Source of the DNA: Atherix ibis
Taxonomy: Eukaryota > Arthropoda > Insecta > Diptera > Athericidae
Assembly (NCBI GenBank): GCA_958298945.1
Contig: CATQJD010000146.1
Coordinates: 1,178,001 to 1,242,000, forward strand
Direction of reading: 5' to 3'
Length of the DNA: 64,000 nucleotides
Part shown: one piece after another, positions 50,278-63,500 of the stretch
Numbering within the stretch: position 1 is the stretch's first letter
Layout: every line of letters begins with the position of its first letter
Program-made: the position numbers and the translations under genes
The notes under the pieces: model-generated
The model's input: the letters and a program-made list of their open reading frames with translations, nothing else
Databases searched by the model: none
Told to the model about the DNA's origin: nothing

Positions 50278-52809
50278 AAGAAGAATATAAAGTAGTATAT
50301 TTAAGAGGAATATGAAGTAGTATATGTAAGAGGAATATGAAGTAGTATATTTAAGAGGAATATGAAGTAGTATATATAAGAGGAATATGAAGTTGTATAT
50401 TTAAGAGGAATATGCAGTAGTATATTTAAGAGGAATATTAAGTAGTATATTTAAGAGGAATATGAAGTAGTATATTTAAGAGGAATATGAAGTACTATAT
50501 TTATGAGGAATATGAAGTAGTATGTTTAAGAGGAATATGCAGTAGTATATTTAAGAGGAATATGAAGTACTATATTAAAGAGGCATATGCAGTAGTATAT
50601 TGAAGAGGAATATGAAGTAGTATATTTAAGAGGCATATGAAGTAGTATATTTAAGAGGAATATGCAGTAGTATATTTAAGAGGAATATGAAGTAGTATAT
50701 GTAAGAGGAATATGCAGTAGTATATTTAAGAGGAATATGCAGTAGTATATTTAAGAGGAATATGCAGTAGTATATTTAAGAGGAATAAGAAGTAGTATAT
50801 TTAAGAGAAATATGAAGTTTTATATTTAAGAGGAATATGCAGTAGTATATTTAAGAGGAATATTAAGTATTATATTTAAGAGGAATATTAAGTATTATAT
50901 TTAAGAGGAATATGAAGTAGTATATTTAAGAGAAATATGAAGTAGTATATTTAAGAGGAATATGAAGTAGTATATTTAAGAGGAATATACAGTAGTATAT
51001 TTAAGAGGAATATGAAGTAGTATATTTAAGAGGAATATGAAGTAGTATATTTTAGAGGAATATGCTGTAGTATATTTAAGAGGAATATGCTGTAGTATAT
51101 TTAAGAGGAATATGAAGTAGTATATTTAAGAGGAATATGCAGTAGTATATTTAAGAGGAATATGAAGTAGTATATTTAAAAGGAATATGAAGTAGTATAT
51201 TTAAGAGGAATATGAAGTAGTACATTAAAGATGAATATGAAGTAGTATATTTAAGAGGAATATGCAGTAGTATATTTAAGAGGAATATGAAGTAGTATAT
51301 TTAAGAGGAATATGAAGTTGTATATTTAAGAGGAATATTAAGTAGTATATTTAAGAGGAATATTAAGTATTATATTCAAGAGGAATATGAAGTAGAATAT
51401 TAAAGAGGAATATGATGTAGTATATTTAAGAGGAATATGAAGTATTATATTTAAGAGGAATATGAAGAAGTATATTTAGGAGGAATATCAAGTAGTATAT
51501 TTAAGAGGAATATGCAGTAGTATATTTAAGAGGAATATGAAGTAGTATATTTAAGAGGAATATGAAGTTGTATATTTAAGAGGAATATTAAGTAGTATAT
51601 TTAAGAGGAATATTATGTATTATATTTAAGAGGAATATGAAGTAGTATATTTAAGAGAAATATGAAGTAGTATTTTTAAGAGGAATATGCAGTAGTATAT
51701 TTAAGAGGAATATGAAGTAGTGTATTTAAGAGGAACTTGAAGTAGTATATTTAAGAGGAATATGCAGTAGTATATTTAAGAGGAATATAAAGTAGTATAT
51801 TTAAGAGGAATATGAAGTAGTATATTTAAGAGGAATATGAAGTAGTATATTTAAGAGGAATATGAAGTAGTATATATAAGAGGAATATGAAGTTGTATAT
51901 TTAAGAGGAATATGCAGTAGTATATATAAGAGGAATATTAAGTATTATATTTAAGAGGAATATAAAGTAGTATATTTAAGAGGAATATGAAGTACTATAT
52001 TTATGAAGAATATGAAGTAGTATATTTAAGAGGAATATGAAGTAGTACATTAAAGAGGAATATGAAGTAGTATATTTAAGAGGGATATGCAGTAGTATAT
52101 TTAAGAGGAATATGAAGTATTATATTTAAGAGGAATATGAAGTTGTATATTTAAGAGGAATATTAAGTAGTATATTTAAGAGGAATATTAAGTATTATAT
52201 TTAAGAGGAATATGAAGTAGTATATTTAAGAGGAATATGATGTAGTATATTTAAGAGGCATATGAAATAGTATATTTAAGAGGAATATGAAGTAGTATAT
52301 TTAGGAGGAATATCAAGTAGTATATTTAATAGAAATATGAAATAGTATTTTTCAGAGGAATATGCAGTAGTATATTTAAGAGGAATATGAAGTAGTGTAT
52401 TTAAGAGGAATTTGAAGTAGTATATTTAAGAGGAATATGCAGTAGTATATTTAAGAGGAATATAAAGTTGTATATTTAAGAGGCATATGCAGTAGTATAT
52501 TGAAGAGTAATATGAAGTAGTATATTTAAGACGCATATGAAGTAGTATATTTAAGAGGAATATGCAGTAGTATATTTAAGAGGAATATGAAGTATTATAT
52601 GTAAGAGGAATATGCAGTAGTATATTTAAGAGGAATATGCAGTAGTATATTTAAGAGGAATATGCAGTAGTATATTTAAGGGGAATATGAAGTAGTATAT
52701 TTAAGAGGAATATGAAGTTGTATATTTAAGAGGAATATGCAGTAGTATATTTAAGAGGAATATTAAGTATTATATTTAAGAGGAATATTAAGTATTATAT
52801 TTAAGAGGA
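50278..52809 (+). repeat. 2.5-kb satellite block, right copy (matches 35984-38590)
   Basis: Right-hand counterpart of 35984-38590, with offset falling from 14,294 to 14,219 bp. Differences include three missing units near 50.95 kb, GAATAAGAAG near 50784 and AAGATTATTAAAG near 52893, just beyond the block. Subtracting the retrotransposon insertion (6,384 bp with its target duplication), the copies were about 7.8 kb apart before insertion. Confidence 0.82.
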
Positions 52810-53015
52810 ATATGAAGTAGTATATTTAAGAGAAATATGAAGTAGTATTTTTAAGAGGAATATGAAGTAGTATATTTAAGAGGAATATGAAGAAGATTAT
52901 TAAAGAGGAATATGAAGTAGTATATTTAAGAGAAATATGAAGTAGTATATTTAAAAGGAATATGCAGTAGTATATTTAAGAGGAATATGCAGTAGTATAT
53001 TTAAGAGGAATATGA

Positions 53016-56000
53016 AGTAGTATATTTTTGAGAGTAATATGCGGTAGTACGAGTATATTTAAGAGGCATATGAAGTAGTATATTTAAAAGGAATATGAAG
53101 TAGTATATTTAAGAGGAATATGCAGTAGTATATTTAAGAGGAATATAAAGTAGTATATTTAAGAGGAATATGAAGTAGTATATTTAAGAGGAATATGAAG
53201 TAGTATATTTAAGAGGAATATTCAGATGGATATATAAGAGGAACATGAAGTAGTATATTTAAGAGGAATATGAAGTAGTATATTTAAGAGGAATATGCAG
53301 TATTATATTTAAGAGAAATATGAAGTAGTTTATTTCAGAGGAATATGCAGTAGTATATTTAAGAGGAATATAAAGTAGTATATTTAAGTGGAATATGAAG
53401 TAGTATATTTAAAAAGTATATGAAGTAGTATATTTAAGACGAATATGAAGTAGTATATTTAAGAGGAATAAGAAGTAGTATATTTAAAGGGAATATGAAG
53501 TAGTATATTGGAGAGGAATATGAAGTAGTATATTTAAGAGGAATATGAAGTAGTACATTAAAGAGGAATATGAAGTAGTATATTTAAGAGGGATATGCAG
53601 TAGTATATTTAAGAGGAATATGAAGTAGTATATTTAAGAGGAATATGAAGTAGTATATTTAAGAGGAATATGATGTAGTATATTTAAGAGGCATATGAAA
53701 TAGTATATTTAAGAGGAATATGAAGTAGTATATTTAGGAGGAATATCAAGTAGTATATTTAATAGAAATATGAAATAGTATTTTTAAGAGGAATATGAAG
53801 TAGTATATTTCAGAGGAATATGAAGAAGATTATTAAAGAGGAATATGAAGTAGTATATTTAAGAGAAATATGAACTAGTATATTTAAGAGGAATATGCAG
53901 TAGTATATTTAAGAGGAATATGCAGTAGTATATTTAAGAGGAATATGAAATAGTATATTTTTGAGAGTAATATGCGGTAGTACGAGTATATTTAAGAGGC
54001 ATATGAAGTAGTATATTTAAAAGGAATATGAAGTAGTATATTTAAGAGGAATATGCAGTAGTATATTTAAGAGGAATATAAAGTATTATATTTAAGAGGA
54101 ATATGAAGTAGTATATTTAAGAGGAATATGAAGTAGTATATTTAAGAGGAATATTCAGATGGATATATAAGAGGAATATGAAGTAGTATATTTAAGAGGA
54201 ATATGAAGTAGTATATTTAAGAGGAATATGCAGTATTATATTTAAGAGAAATATGAAGTAGTTTATTTCAGAGGAATATGCAGTAGTATATTTAAGAGGA
54301 ATATAAAGTAGTATATTTAAGTGGAATATGAAGTAGTATATTTAAAAAGTATATGAAGTAGTATATTTAAGACGAATATGAAGTAGTATATTTAAGAGGA
54401 ATAAGAAGTAGTATATTTAAAGGGAATATGAAGTCGTATATTGGAGAGGAATATGAAGTAGTATATTTAAGAGGAATATGAAGTAGTACATTAAAGAGAA
54501 ATATGAAGTAGTATATTTAAGAGGGATATGCAGTAGTATATTTAAGAGGAATATGAAGTAGTATATTTAAGAGGAATATGAAGTTGTATATTTAAGAGGA
54601 ATATTAAGTAGTATATTTAAGAGGAATATTAAGTATTATATTTAAGAGGAATATGAAGTAGTATATTTAAGAGGAATATGATGTAGTATATTTAAGAGGC
54701 ATATGAAATAGTATATTTAAGAGGAATATGAAGTAGTATATTTAGGAGGAATATCAAGTAGTATATTTAATAGAAATATGAAATAGTATTTTTAAGAGGA
54801 ATATGCAGTAGTATATTTAAGAGGAATATGAAGTAGTGTATTTAAGAGGTATTTGAAGTAGTATATTTAAGAGGAATATGCAGTAGTATATTTAAGAGGA
54901 ATATAAAGTTGTATATTTAAGAGGCATATGCAGTAGTATATTGAAGAGTAATATGAAGTAGTATATTTAAGACGCATATGAATTAGTATATTTAAGAGGA
55001 ATATGCAGTAGTATATTTAAGAGGAATATGAAGTATTATATGTAAGAGGAATATGCAGTAGTATATTTAAGAGGAATATGCAGTAGTATGTTTAAGAGGA
55101 ATATGCAGTAGTATATTTAAGGGGAATATGAAGTAGTATATTTAAGAGGAATATGAAGTTGTATATTTAAGAGGAATATGCAGTAGTATATTTTAGAGGA
55201 ATATTAAGTATTATATTTAAGAGGAATATTAAGTATTATATTTAAGAGGAATATGAAGTAGTATATTTAAGAGGAATATGAAGAAGATTATTAAAGAGGA
55301 ATATGAAGTAGTATATTTAAGAGAAATATGAAGTAGTATATTTAAGAGGAATATGCAGTAGTATCTTTAAGAGGAATATGCAGTAGTATATTTAAGAGGA
55401 ATATGAAGTAGTATATTTTTGAGAGTAATATGCGGTAGTACGAGTATATTTAAGAGGCATATGAAGTAGTATATTTAAAAGGAATATGAAGTAGTATATT
55501 TAAGAGGAATATGCAGTAGTATATTTAAGAGGAATATAAAGTAGTATATTTAAGAGGAATATGAAGTAGTATATTTAAGAGGAATATGAAGTAGTATATT
55601 TAAGAGGAATATTCAGATGGATATATAAGAGGAATATGAAGTAGTATATTTAAAGGGATATGAAGTAGTATATTTAAGAGGAATATGCAGTATTATATTT
55701 AAGAGAAATATGAAGTAGTTTATTTCAGAGGAATATGCAGTAGTATATTTAAGAGGAATATAAAGTAGTATATTTAAGTGGAATATGAAGTAGTATATTT
55801 AAAAAGTATATGAAGTAGTATATTTAAGACGAATATGAAGTAGTATATTTAAGAGGAATAAGAAGTAGTATATTTAAAGGGAATATGAAGTAGTATATTG
55901 GAGAGGAATATGAAGTAGTATATTTAAGAGGAATATGTAGTAGTATATTTAAGAGGAATATTAAGTATTATAATTAAGAGGAATATGCAGTAGTATATTT

Positions 56001-59000
56001 AAGAGACATATGAAGTAGTATATTTACGAGGAATATGAAGTAGTATATTTAAGAGTAATATGAAGTAGTATATTTAAGAGGAATATGCAGTAGTATATTT
56101 AAGAGGAATATGAAGTAGTATATTTAATAGGAAAATGAAGTAGTATATTTAAGAGGAATATGCAGTAGTATATTTAAGAAGAATATTATTTATTATATTT
56201 AAGAGGATTATTAAATATTATATTTAAGAGGAATATGAAGTAGTATATTTAAGAGAAATATGAAGTAGTATATTTAATAGGAATCTGCAGTATTATATTT
56301 AAGAGAAATATGAAGTAGTATATCAGTAGTATATAGAAGAGAAATATGAAGTAGTATATTTAAGAGGAATATGAAGTAGTATATTTAAGAGAAATATGAA
56401 GTAGTATATTTAAGAGGAATATGAAGTAGTATATTTAAGAGAAATATGCAATAGTATATTTAAGAGGAATATGAAGTAGTATATTTAAGAAGAATATGAA
56501 GTAGTATATTTAAGAGAAATATGAAGTAGTATATTAAAGAGGAATATGCAGTAGTATATTTAAGAGGAATATGAAGTAGTGTATTTAAGAGGTATTTGAA
56601 GTAGTATATTTAAGAGGAATATGCAGTAGTATATTTAAGAGGAATATAAAGTTGTATATTTAAGAGGCATATGCAGTAGTATATTGAAGAGTAATATGAA
56701 GTAGTATATTTAAGACGCATATGAAGTAGTATATTTAAGAGGAATATGCAGTAGTATATTTAAGAGGAATATGAAGTATTATATGTAAGAGGAATATGCA
56801 GTAGTATATTTAAGAGGAATATGCAGTAGTATGTTTAAGAGGAATATGCAGTAGTATATTTAAGGGGAATATGAAGTAGTATATTTAAGAGGAATATGAA
56901 GTTGTATATTTAAGAGGAATATGCAGTAGTATATTTTAGAGGAATACTAAGTATTATATTTAAGAGGAATATTAAGTATTATATTTAAGAGGAATATGAA
57001 GTAGTATATTTAAGAGGAATATGAAGAAGATTATTAAAGAGGAATATGAAGTAGTATATTTAAGAGAAATATGAAGTAGTATATTTAAGAGGAATATGCA
57101 GTAGTATATTTAAGAGGAATATGCAGTAGTATATTTAAGAGGAATATGAAGTAGTATATTTTTGAGAGTAATATGCGGTAGTACGAGTATATTTAAGAGG
57201 CATATGAAGTAGTATATTTAAAAGGAATATGAAGTAGTATATTTAAGAGGAATATGCAGTAGTATATTTAAGAGGAATATAAAGTAGTATATTTAAGAGG
57301 AATATGAAGTAGTATATTTAAGAGGAATATGAAGTAGTATATTTAAGAGGAATATTCAGATGGATATATAAGAGGAATATGAAGTAGTATATTTAAAGGG
57401 ATATGAAGTAGTATATTTAAGAGGAATATGCAGTATTATATTTAAGAGAAATATGAAGTAGTTTATTTCAGAGGAATATGCAGTAGTATATTTAAGAGGA
57501 ATATAAAGTAGTATATTTAAGTGGAATATGAAGTAGTATATTTAAAAAGTATATGAAGTAGTATATTTAAGACGAATATGAAGTAGTATATTTAAGAGGA
57601 ATAAGAAGTAGTATATTTAAAGGGAATATGAAGTAGTATATTGGAGAGGAATATGAAGTAGTATATTTAAGAGGAATATGTAGTAGTATATTTAAGAGGA
57701 ATATTAAGTATTATAATTAAGAGGAATATGCAGTAGTATATTTAAGAGACATATGAAGTAGTATATTTACGAGGAATATGAAGTAGTATATTTAAGAGTA
57801 ATATGAAGTAGTATATTTAAGAGGAATATGCAGTAGTATATTTAAGAGGAATATGAAGTAGTATATTTAATAGGAAAATGAAGTAGTATATTTAAGAGGA
57901 ATATGCAGTAGTATATTTAAGAAGAATATTATTTATTATATTTAAGAGGATTATTAAATATTATATTTAAGAGGAATATGAAGTAGTATATTTAAGAGAA
58001 ATATGAAGTAGTATATTTAATAGGAATCTGCAGTATTATATTTAAGAGAAATATGAAGTAGTATATCAGTAGTATATTGGAGAGGAATATGAAGTAGTAT
58101 ATTTAAGAGGAATATGAAGTAGTACATTAAAGAGGAATATGAAGTAGTATATTTAAGAGGGATATGCAGTAGTATATTTAAGAGGAATATGAAGTAGTAT
58201 ATTTAAGAGGAATATGAAGTAGTATATTTAAGAGGAATATGATGTAGTATATTTAAGAGGCATATGAAATAGTATATTTAAGAGGAATATGAAGTAGTAT
58301 ATTTAGGAGGAATATCAAGTAGTATATTTAATAGAAATATGAAATAGTATTTTTAAGAGGAATATGAAGTAGTATATTTCAGAGGAATATGAAGAAGATT
58401 ATTAAAGAGGAATATGAAGTAGTATATTTAAGAGAAATATGAACTAGTATATTTAAGAGGAATATGCAGTAGTATATTTAAGAGGAATATGCAGTAGTAT
58501 ATTTAAGAGGAATATGAAATAGTATATTTTTGAGAGTAATATGCGGTAGTACGAGTATATTTAAGAGGCATATGAAGTAGTATATTTAAAAGGAATATGA
58601 AGTAGTATATTTAAGAGGAATATGCAGTAGTATATTTAAGAGGAATATAAAGTATTATATTTAAGAGGAATATGAAGTAGTATATTTAAGAGGAATATGA
58701 AGTAGTATATTTAAGAGGAATATTCAGATGGATATATAAGAGGAATATGAAGTAGTATATTTAAGAGGAATATGAAGTAGTATATTTAAGAGGAATATGC
58801 AGTATTATATTTAAGAGAAATATGAAGTAGTTTATTTCAGAGGAATATGCAGTAGTATATTTAAGAGGAATATAAAGTAGTATATTTAAGTGGAATATGA
58901 AGTAGTATATTTAAAAAGTATATGAAGTAGTATATTTAAGACGAATATGAAGTAGTATATTTAAGAGGAATAAGAAGTAGTATATTTAAAGGGAATATGA

Positions 59001-60534
59001 AGTAGTATATTTAAGAGGGATATGCAGTAGTATATTTAAGAGGAATATGAAGTAGTATATTTAAGAGGAATATGATGTAGTATATTTAAGAGGCATATGA
59101 AATAGTATATTTAAGAGGAATATGAAGTAGTATATTTAGGAGGAATATCAAGTAGTATATTTAATAGAAATATGAAATAGTATTTTTAAGAGGAATATGC
59201 AGTAGTATATTTAAGAGGAATATGAAGTAGTGTATTTAAGAGGTATTTGAAGTAGTATATTTAAGAGGAATATGCAGTAGTATATTTAAGAGGAATATAA
59301 AGTTGTATATTTAAGAGGCATATGCAGTAGTATATTGAAGAGTAATATGAAGTAGTATATTTAAGACGCATATGAATTAGTATATTTAAGAGGAATATGC
59401 AGTAGTATATTTAAGAGGAATATGAAGTATTATATGTAAGAGGAATATGCAGTAGTATATTTAAGAGGAATATGCAGTAGTATGTTTAAGAGGAATATGC
59501 AGTAGTATATTTAAGGGGAATATGAAGTAGTATATTTAAGAGGAATATGAAGTTGTATATTTAAGAGGAATATGCAGTAGTATATTTTAGAGGAATATTA
59601 AGTATTATATTTAAGAGGAATATTAAGTATTATATTTAAGAGGAATATGAAGTAGTATATTTAAGAGGAATATGAAGAAGATTATTAAAGAGGAATATGA
59701 AGTAGTATATTTAAGAGAAATATGAAGTAGTATATTTAAGAGGAATATGCAGTAGTATATTTAAGAGGAATATGCAGTAGTATATTTAAGAGGAATATGA
59801 AGTAGTATATTTTTGAGAGTAATATGCGGTAGTACGAGTATATTTAAGAGGCATATGAAGTAGTATATTTAAAAGGAATATGAAGTAGTATATTTAAGAG
59901 GAATATGCAGTAGTATATTTAAGAGGAATATAAAGTAGTATATTTAAGAGGAATATGAAGTAGTATATTTAAGAGGAATATGAAGTAGTATATTTAAGAG
60001 GAATATTCAGATGGATATATAAGAGGAATATGAAGTAGTATATTTAAAGGGATATGAAGTAGTATATTTAAGAGGAATATGCAGTATTATATTTAAGAGA
60101 AATATGAAGTAGTTTATTTCAGAGGAATATGCAGTAGTATATTTAAGAGGAATATAAAGTAGTATATTTAAGTGGAATATGAAGTAGTATATTTAAAAAG
60201 TATATGAAGTAGTATATTTAAGACGAATATGAAGTAGTATATTTAAGAGGAATAAGAAGTAGTATATTTAAAGGGAATATGAAGTAGTATATTGGAGAGG
60301 AATATGAAGTAGTATATTTAAGAGGAATATGTAGTAGTATATTTAAGAGGAATATTAAGTATTATAATTAAGAGGAATATGCAGTAGTATATTTAAGAGA
60401 CATATGAAGTAGTATATTTACGAGGAATATGAAGTAGTATATTTAAGAGTAATATGAAGTAGTATATTTAAGAGGAATATGCAGTAGTATATTTAAGAGG
60501 AATATGAAGTAGTATATTTAATAGGAAAATGAAG
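53016..60534 (+). repeat. Nested duplication zone with TTTTTGAGAG/GCGGTAG marker
   Basis: A derived form of the GTACGAG unit, TTTTTGAGAGTAATATGCGG followed by TAGTACGAG, occurs six times, with GCGG at 53041, 53974, 55432, 57175, 58543 and 59826 (spacings 933, 1458, 1743, 1368 and 1283). A GAAGAAGATTATTAAAG unit usually lies about 100-150 bp before it. ATTATTTATTAT units at 56185, 57928 and 60579 repeat the 1743 and 2651 spacings. Several copies look chimeric, sharing their left end with one sister and right end with another. No gene seen. Confidence 0.85.
55432..57174 (+). repeat. 1,743-bp higher-order repeat, first tandem copy
   Basis: Two independent markers keep an offset of exactly 1743 bp from this copy to the next (GCGGTAG at 55432 and 57175; ATTATTTATTAT at 56185 and 57928). 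The second copy tracks this one until about 58075, where TATATCAGTAGTATATAGAAG becomes TATATCAGTAGTATATTGGAG and the sequence joins a different block. Confidence 0.82.
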
Positions 60535-63500
60535 TAGTATATTTAAGAGGAATATGCAGTAGTATATTTAAGAAGAATATTATTTATTATATTTAAGAGG
60601 ATTATTAAATATTATATTTAAGAGGAATATGAAGTAGTATATTTAAGAGAAATATGAAGTAGTATATTTAATAGGAATCTGCAGTATTATATTTAAGAGA
60701 AATATGAAGTAGTATATCAGTAGTATATAGAAGAGAAATATGAAGTAGTATATTTAAGAGGAATATGAAGTAGTATATTTAAGAGAAATATGAAGTAGTA
60801 TATTTAAGAGGAATATGAAGTAGTATATTTAAGAGAAATATGCAATAGTATATTTAAGAGGAATATGAAGTAGTATATTTAAGAAGAATATGAAGTAGTA
60901 TATTTAAGAGAAATATGAAGTAGTATATTAAAGAGGAATATGAAGTAGTATATTTAAGAGTAATATGAAGTAGTATATATAAGAGGAATATGAAGTTGTA
61001 TATATAAGAGGAATATGCAGTGGTATATTTAAGAGGAATATTAAGTAGTATATTTAAGAGGAATATGAAGTAGTATATTTAAGAGGAATATGAAGTACTA
61101 TATTTATGAGGAATATGAAGTAGTATATTTAAGAGGAATATGCAGTAGTATATTTAAGAGGAATATGAAGTACTATATTAAAGAGGCATATGCAGTAGTA
61201 TATTGAAGAGGAATATGAAGTAGTATATTTGAGAGTCATATGAAGTAGTATATTTAAGAGGAATATGCAGTAGTATATTTAAGAGGAATATAAAGTAGTA
61301 TATGTAAGAGGAATATGCAGTAGTATATTTGAGAGAAATATGCAGAAGTATATTTAAGAGGAATATGCAGTAGTATATTTAAGAGGAATATTAAGTAGTA
61401 TATTTAAGAGGAATATTCAGTTGTATATATAAGAGGAATATGAAGTAGTATATTTAAGAGGAATATGAAGTAGTATATTTAAGAGGAATATGCAGTATTA
61501 TATTTAAGAGAAATATGAAGTAGTTTATTTAAGAGGAATATGCAGTAGTATATTTAAGAGGAATATAAAGTAGTATATTTAAGAGGAATATGAAGTAGTA
61601 TATTTAAGAGGAATATGAAGTAGTATATTTAAGTGGAATATGAAGTAGTATATTTAAGAAGTATATGAAGTAGTATATTTAAGACGAATATGAAGTAGTA
61701 TATTTAAGAGGAATAAAAAGTAGTATATTTAAAGGGAATATGAAGTAGTATATTTGAGAGGAATATGAAGTAGTATATTTAAGAGGAATATGTAGTAGTA
61801 TATTTAAGAGGAATATTAAGTATTATATTTAATAATATAATATTATTATATTAGTATATTTAAGAGGAATATTAAGAGGAATATGCAGTAGTATATTTAA
61901 GAGAAATATGAAGTAGTATATTTACGAGGAATATGAAGTAGTATATTTAAGAGTAATATGAAGTAGTATATTTAAGAGGAATATGCAGTAATATATTTAA
62001 GAGGAATATGAAGTAGTATATTTAATAGGAAAATGAAGTAGTATATTTAAGAGGAATATGCAGTAGTATATTTAAGAAGAATATTATTTATTATATTTAA
62101 GAGGATTATTAAGTATTATATTTAAGAGGAATATGAAGTAGTATATTTAAGAGAAATATGAAGTAGTATATTTAAGAGAAATCTGCAGTATTATATTTAA
62201 GAGAAATATGAAGTAGTATATTTAAAAAGAAAATGCTGTAGTACATTTAAGAGGAATATGCAGTAGTATATTGAAGAGAAATATGAAGTAGTATATTTAA
62301 GAGGAATATGCAGTAGTATATTTAAGAGAAATATGAAGTATTATATTAAAGAGGAACATGAAGTAGTATATTTAAAAGGAATATGAAGTAGTATATATAA
62401 GAGGAATATGAAGTTGTATATTTAAGAGGAATATGCAGTAGTATATTTAAGAGGAATATTAAATAGTATATTTAAGAGGAATATGAAGTAGTATATTTAA
62501 GAGGAATATGAAGTACTATATTTATGAGGAATATGAAGTAGTATATTTAAGAGGAATATGCAGTAGTATATCGAAGAGGAATATGAAGTAGTATATTTAA
62601 GAGGCATATGAAGTAGTATATTTAAAAGGAATATGCAGTAGTATATTTAAGAGGAATATGAAGTAGTATATGTAAGAGGAATATGAAGTTGTATATTTAA
62701 GAGGAATATGCAGTAGTATATTTAAGAGGAATATTAAGTATTATATTTAAGAGGAATATTAAGTATTATATTTAAGAGGAATATGAAGTAGTATATTTAA
62801 GAGAAATATGAAGTAGTATATTTAAGAGGAATATGTAGAATTAGTATATTTAAGAGGAATATGAAGTAGTATATTTAAGAGGAATATGACGTAGTATATT
62901 TAAGAGAAATATGAAGTAGTATATTTAAGAGGAATATGCAGTAGTATATTTAAGAGGAATATGAAGTAGTATATTTAAGAGAAATATGAAGTAGTATATT
63001 TTAGAGGAATATGCTGTAGTATATTTAAGAGGTATATGCAGTAGTATATTTAAGAGGAATATGAAGTAGTATATTTAAGAGGAATATGCAGTAGTATATT
63101 TAGGAGGAATATGAAGTAGTATATTTAAAAGGAATATGAAGTAGTATATTTAAGAGGAATATGAAGTAGTACATTAAAGAGGAATATGAAGTAGTATATT
63201 TAAGAGGAATATGAAGTAGTATATTTAAGAGGAATATGAAGTAGTATATTTAGGAGGAATATCAAGTAGTATATTTAAGAGGAATATGAAGTAGTATATT
63301 TAAGAGGAATATACAGTAGTATATTTAAGAGGAGTATGAAGTAGTGTATTTAAGAGGAATTTGAAGTAGTATATTTTAGAGGAATATGCAGTAGTATATT
63401 TAAGAGGAATATAAAGTAGTATATTTAAGAGGCATATGCAGTAGTATATTAAAGAGGAATATGAAGTAGTATATTTAAGAGGCATATCAAGTAGTATATT

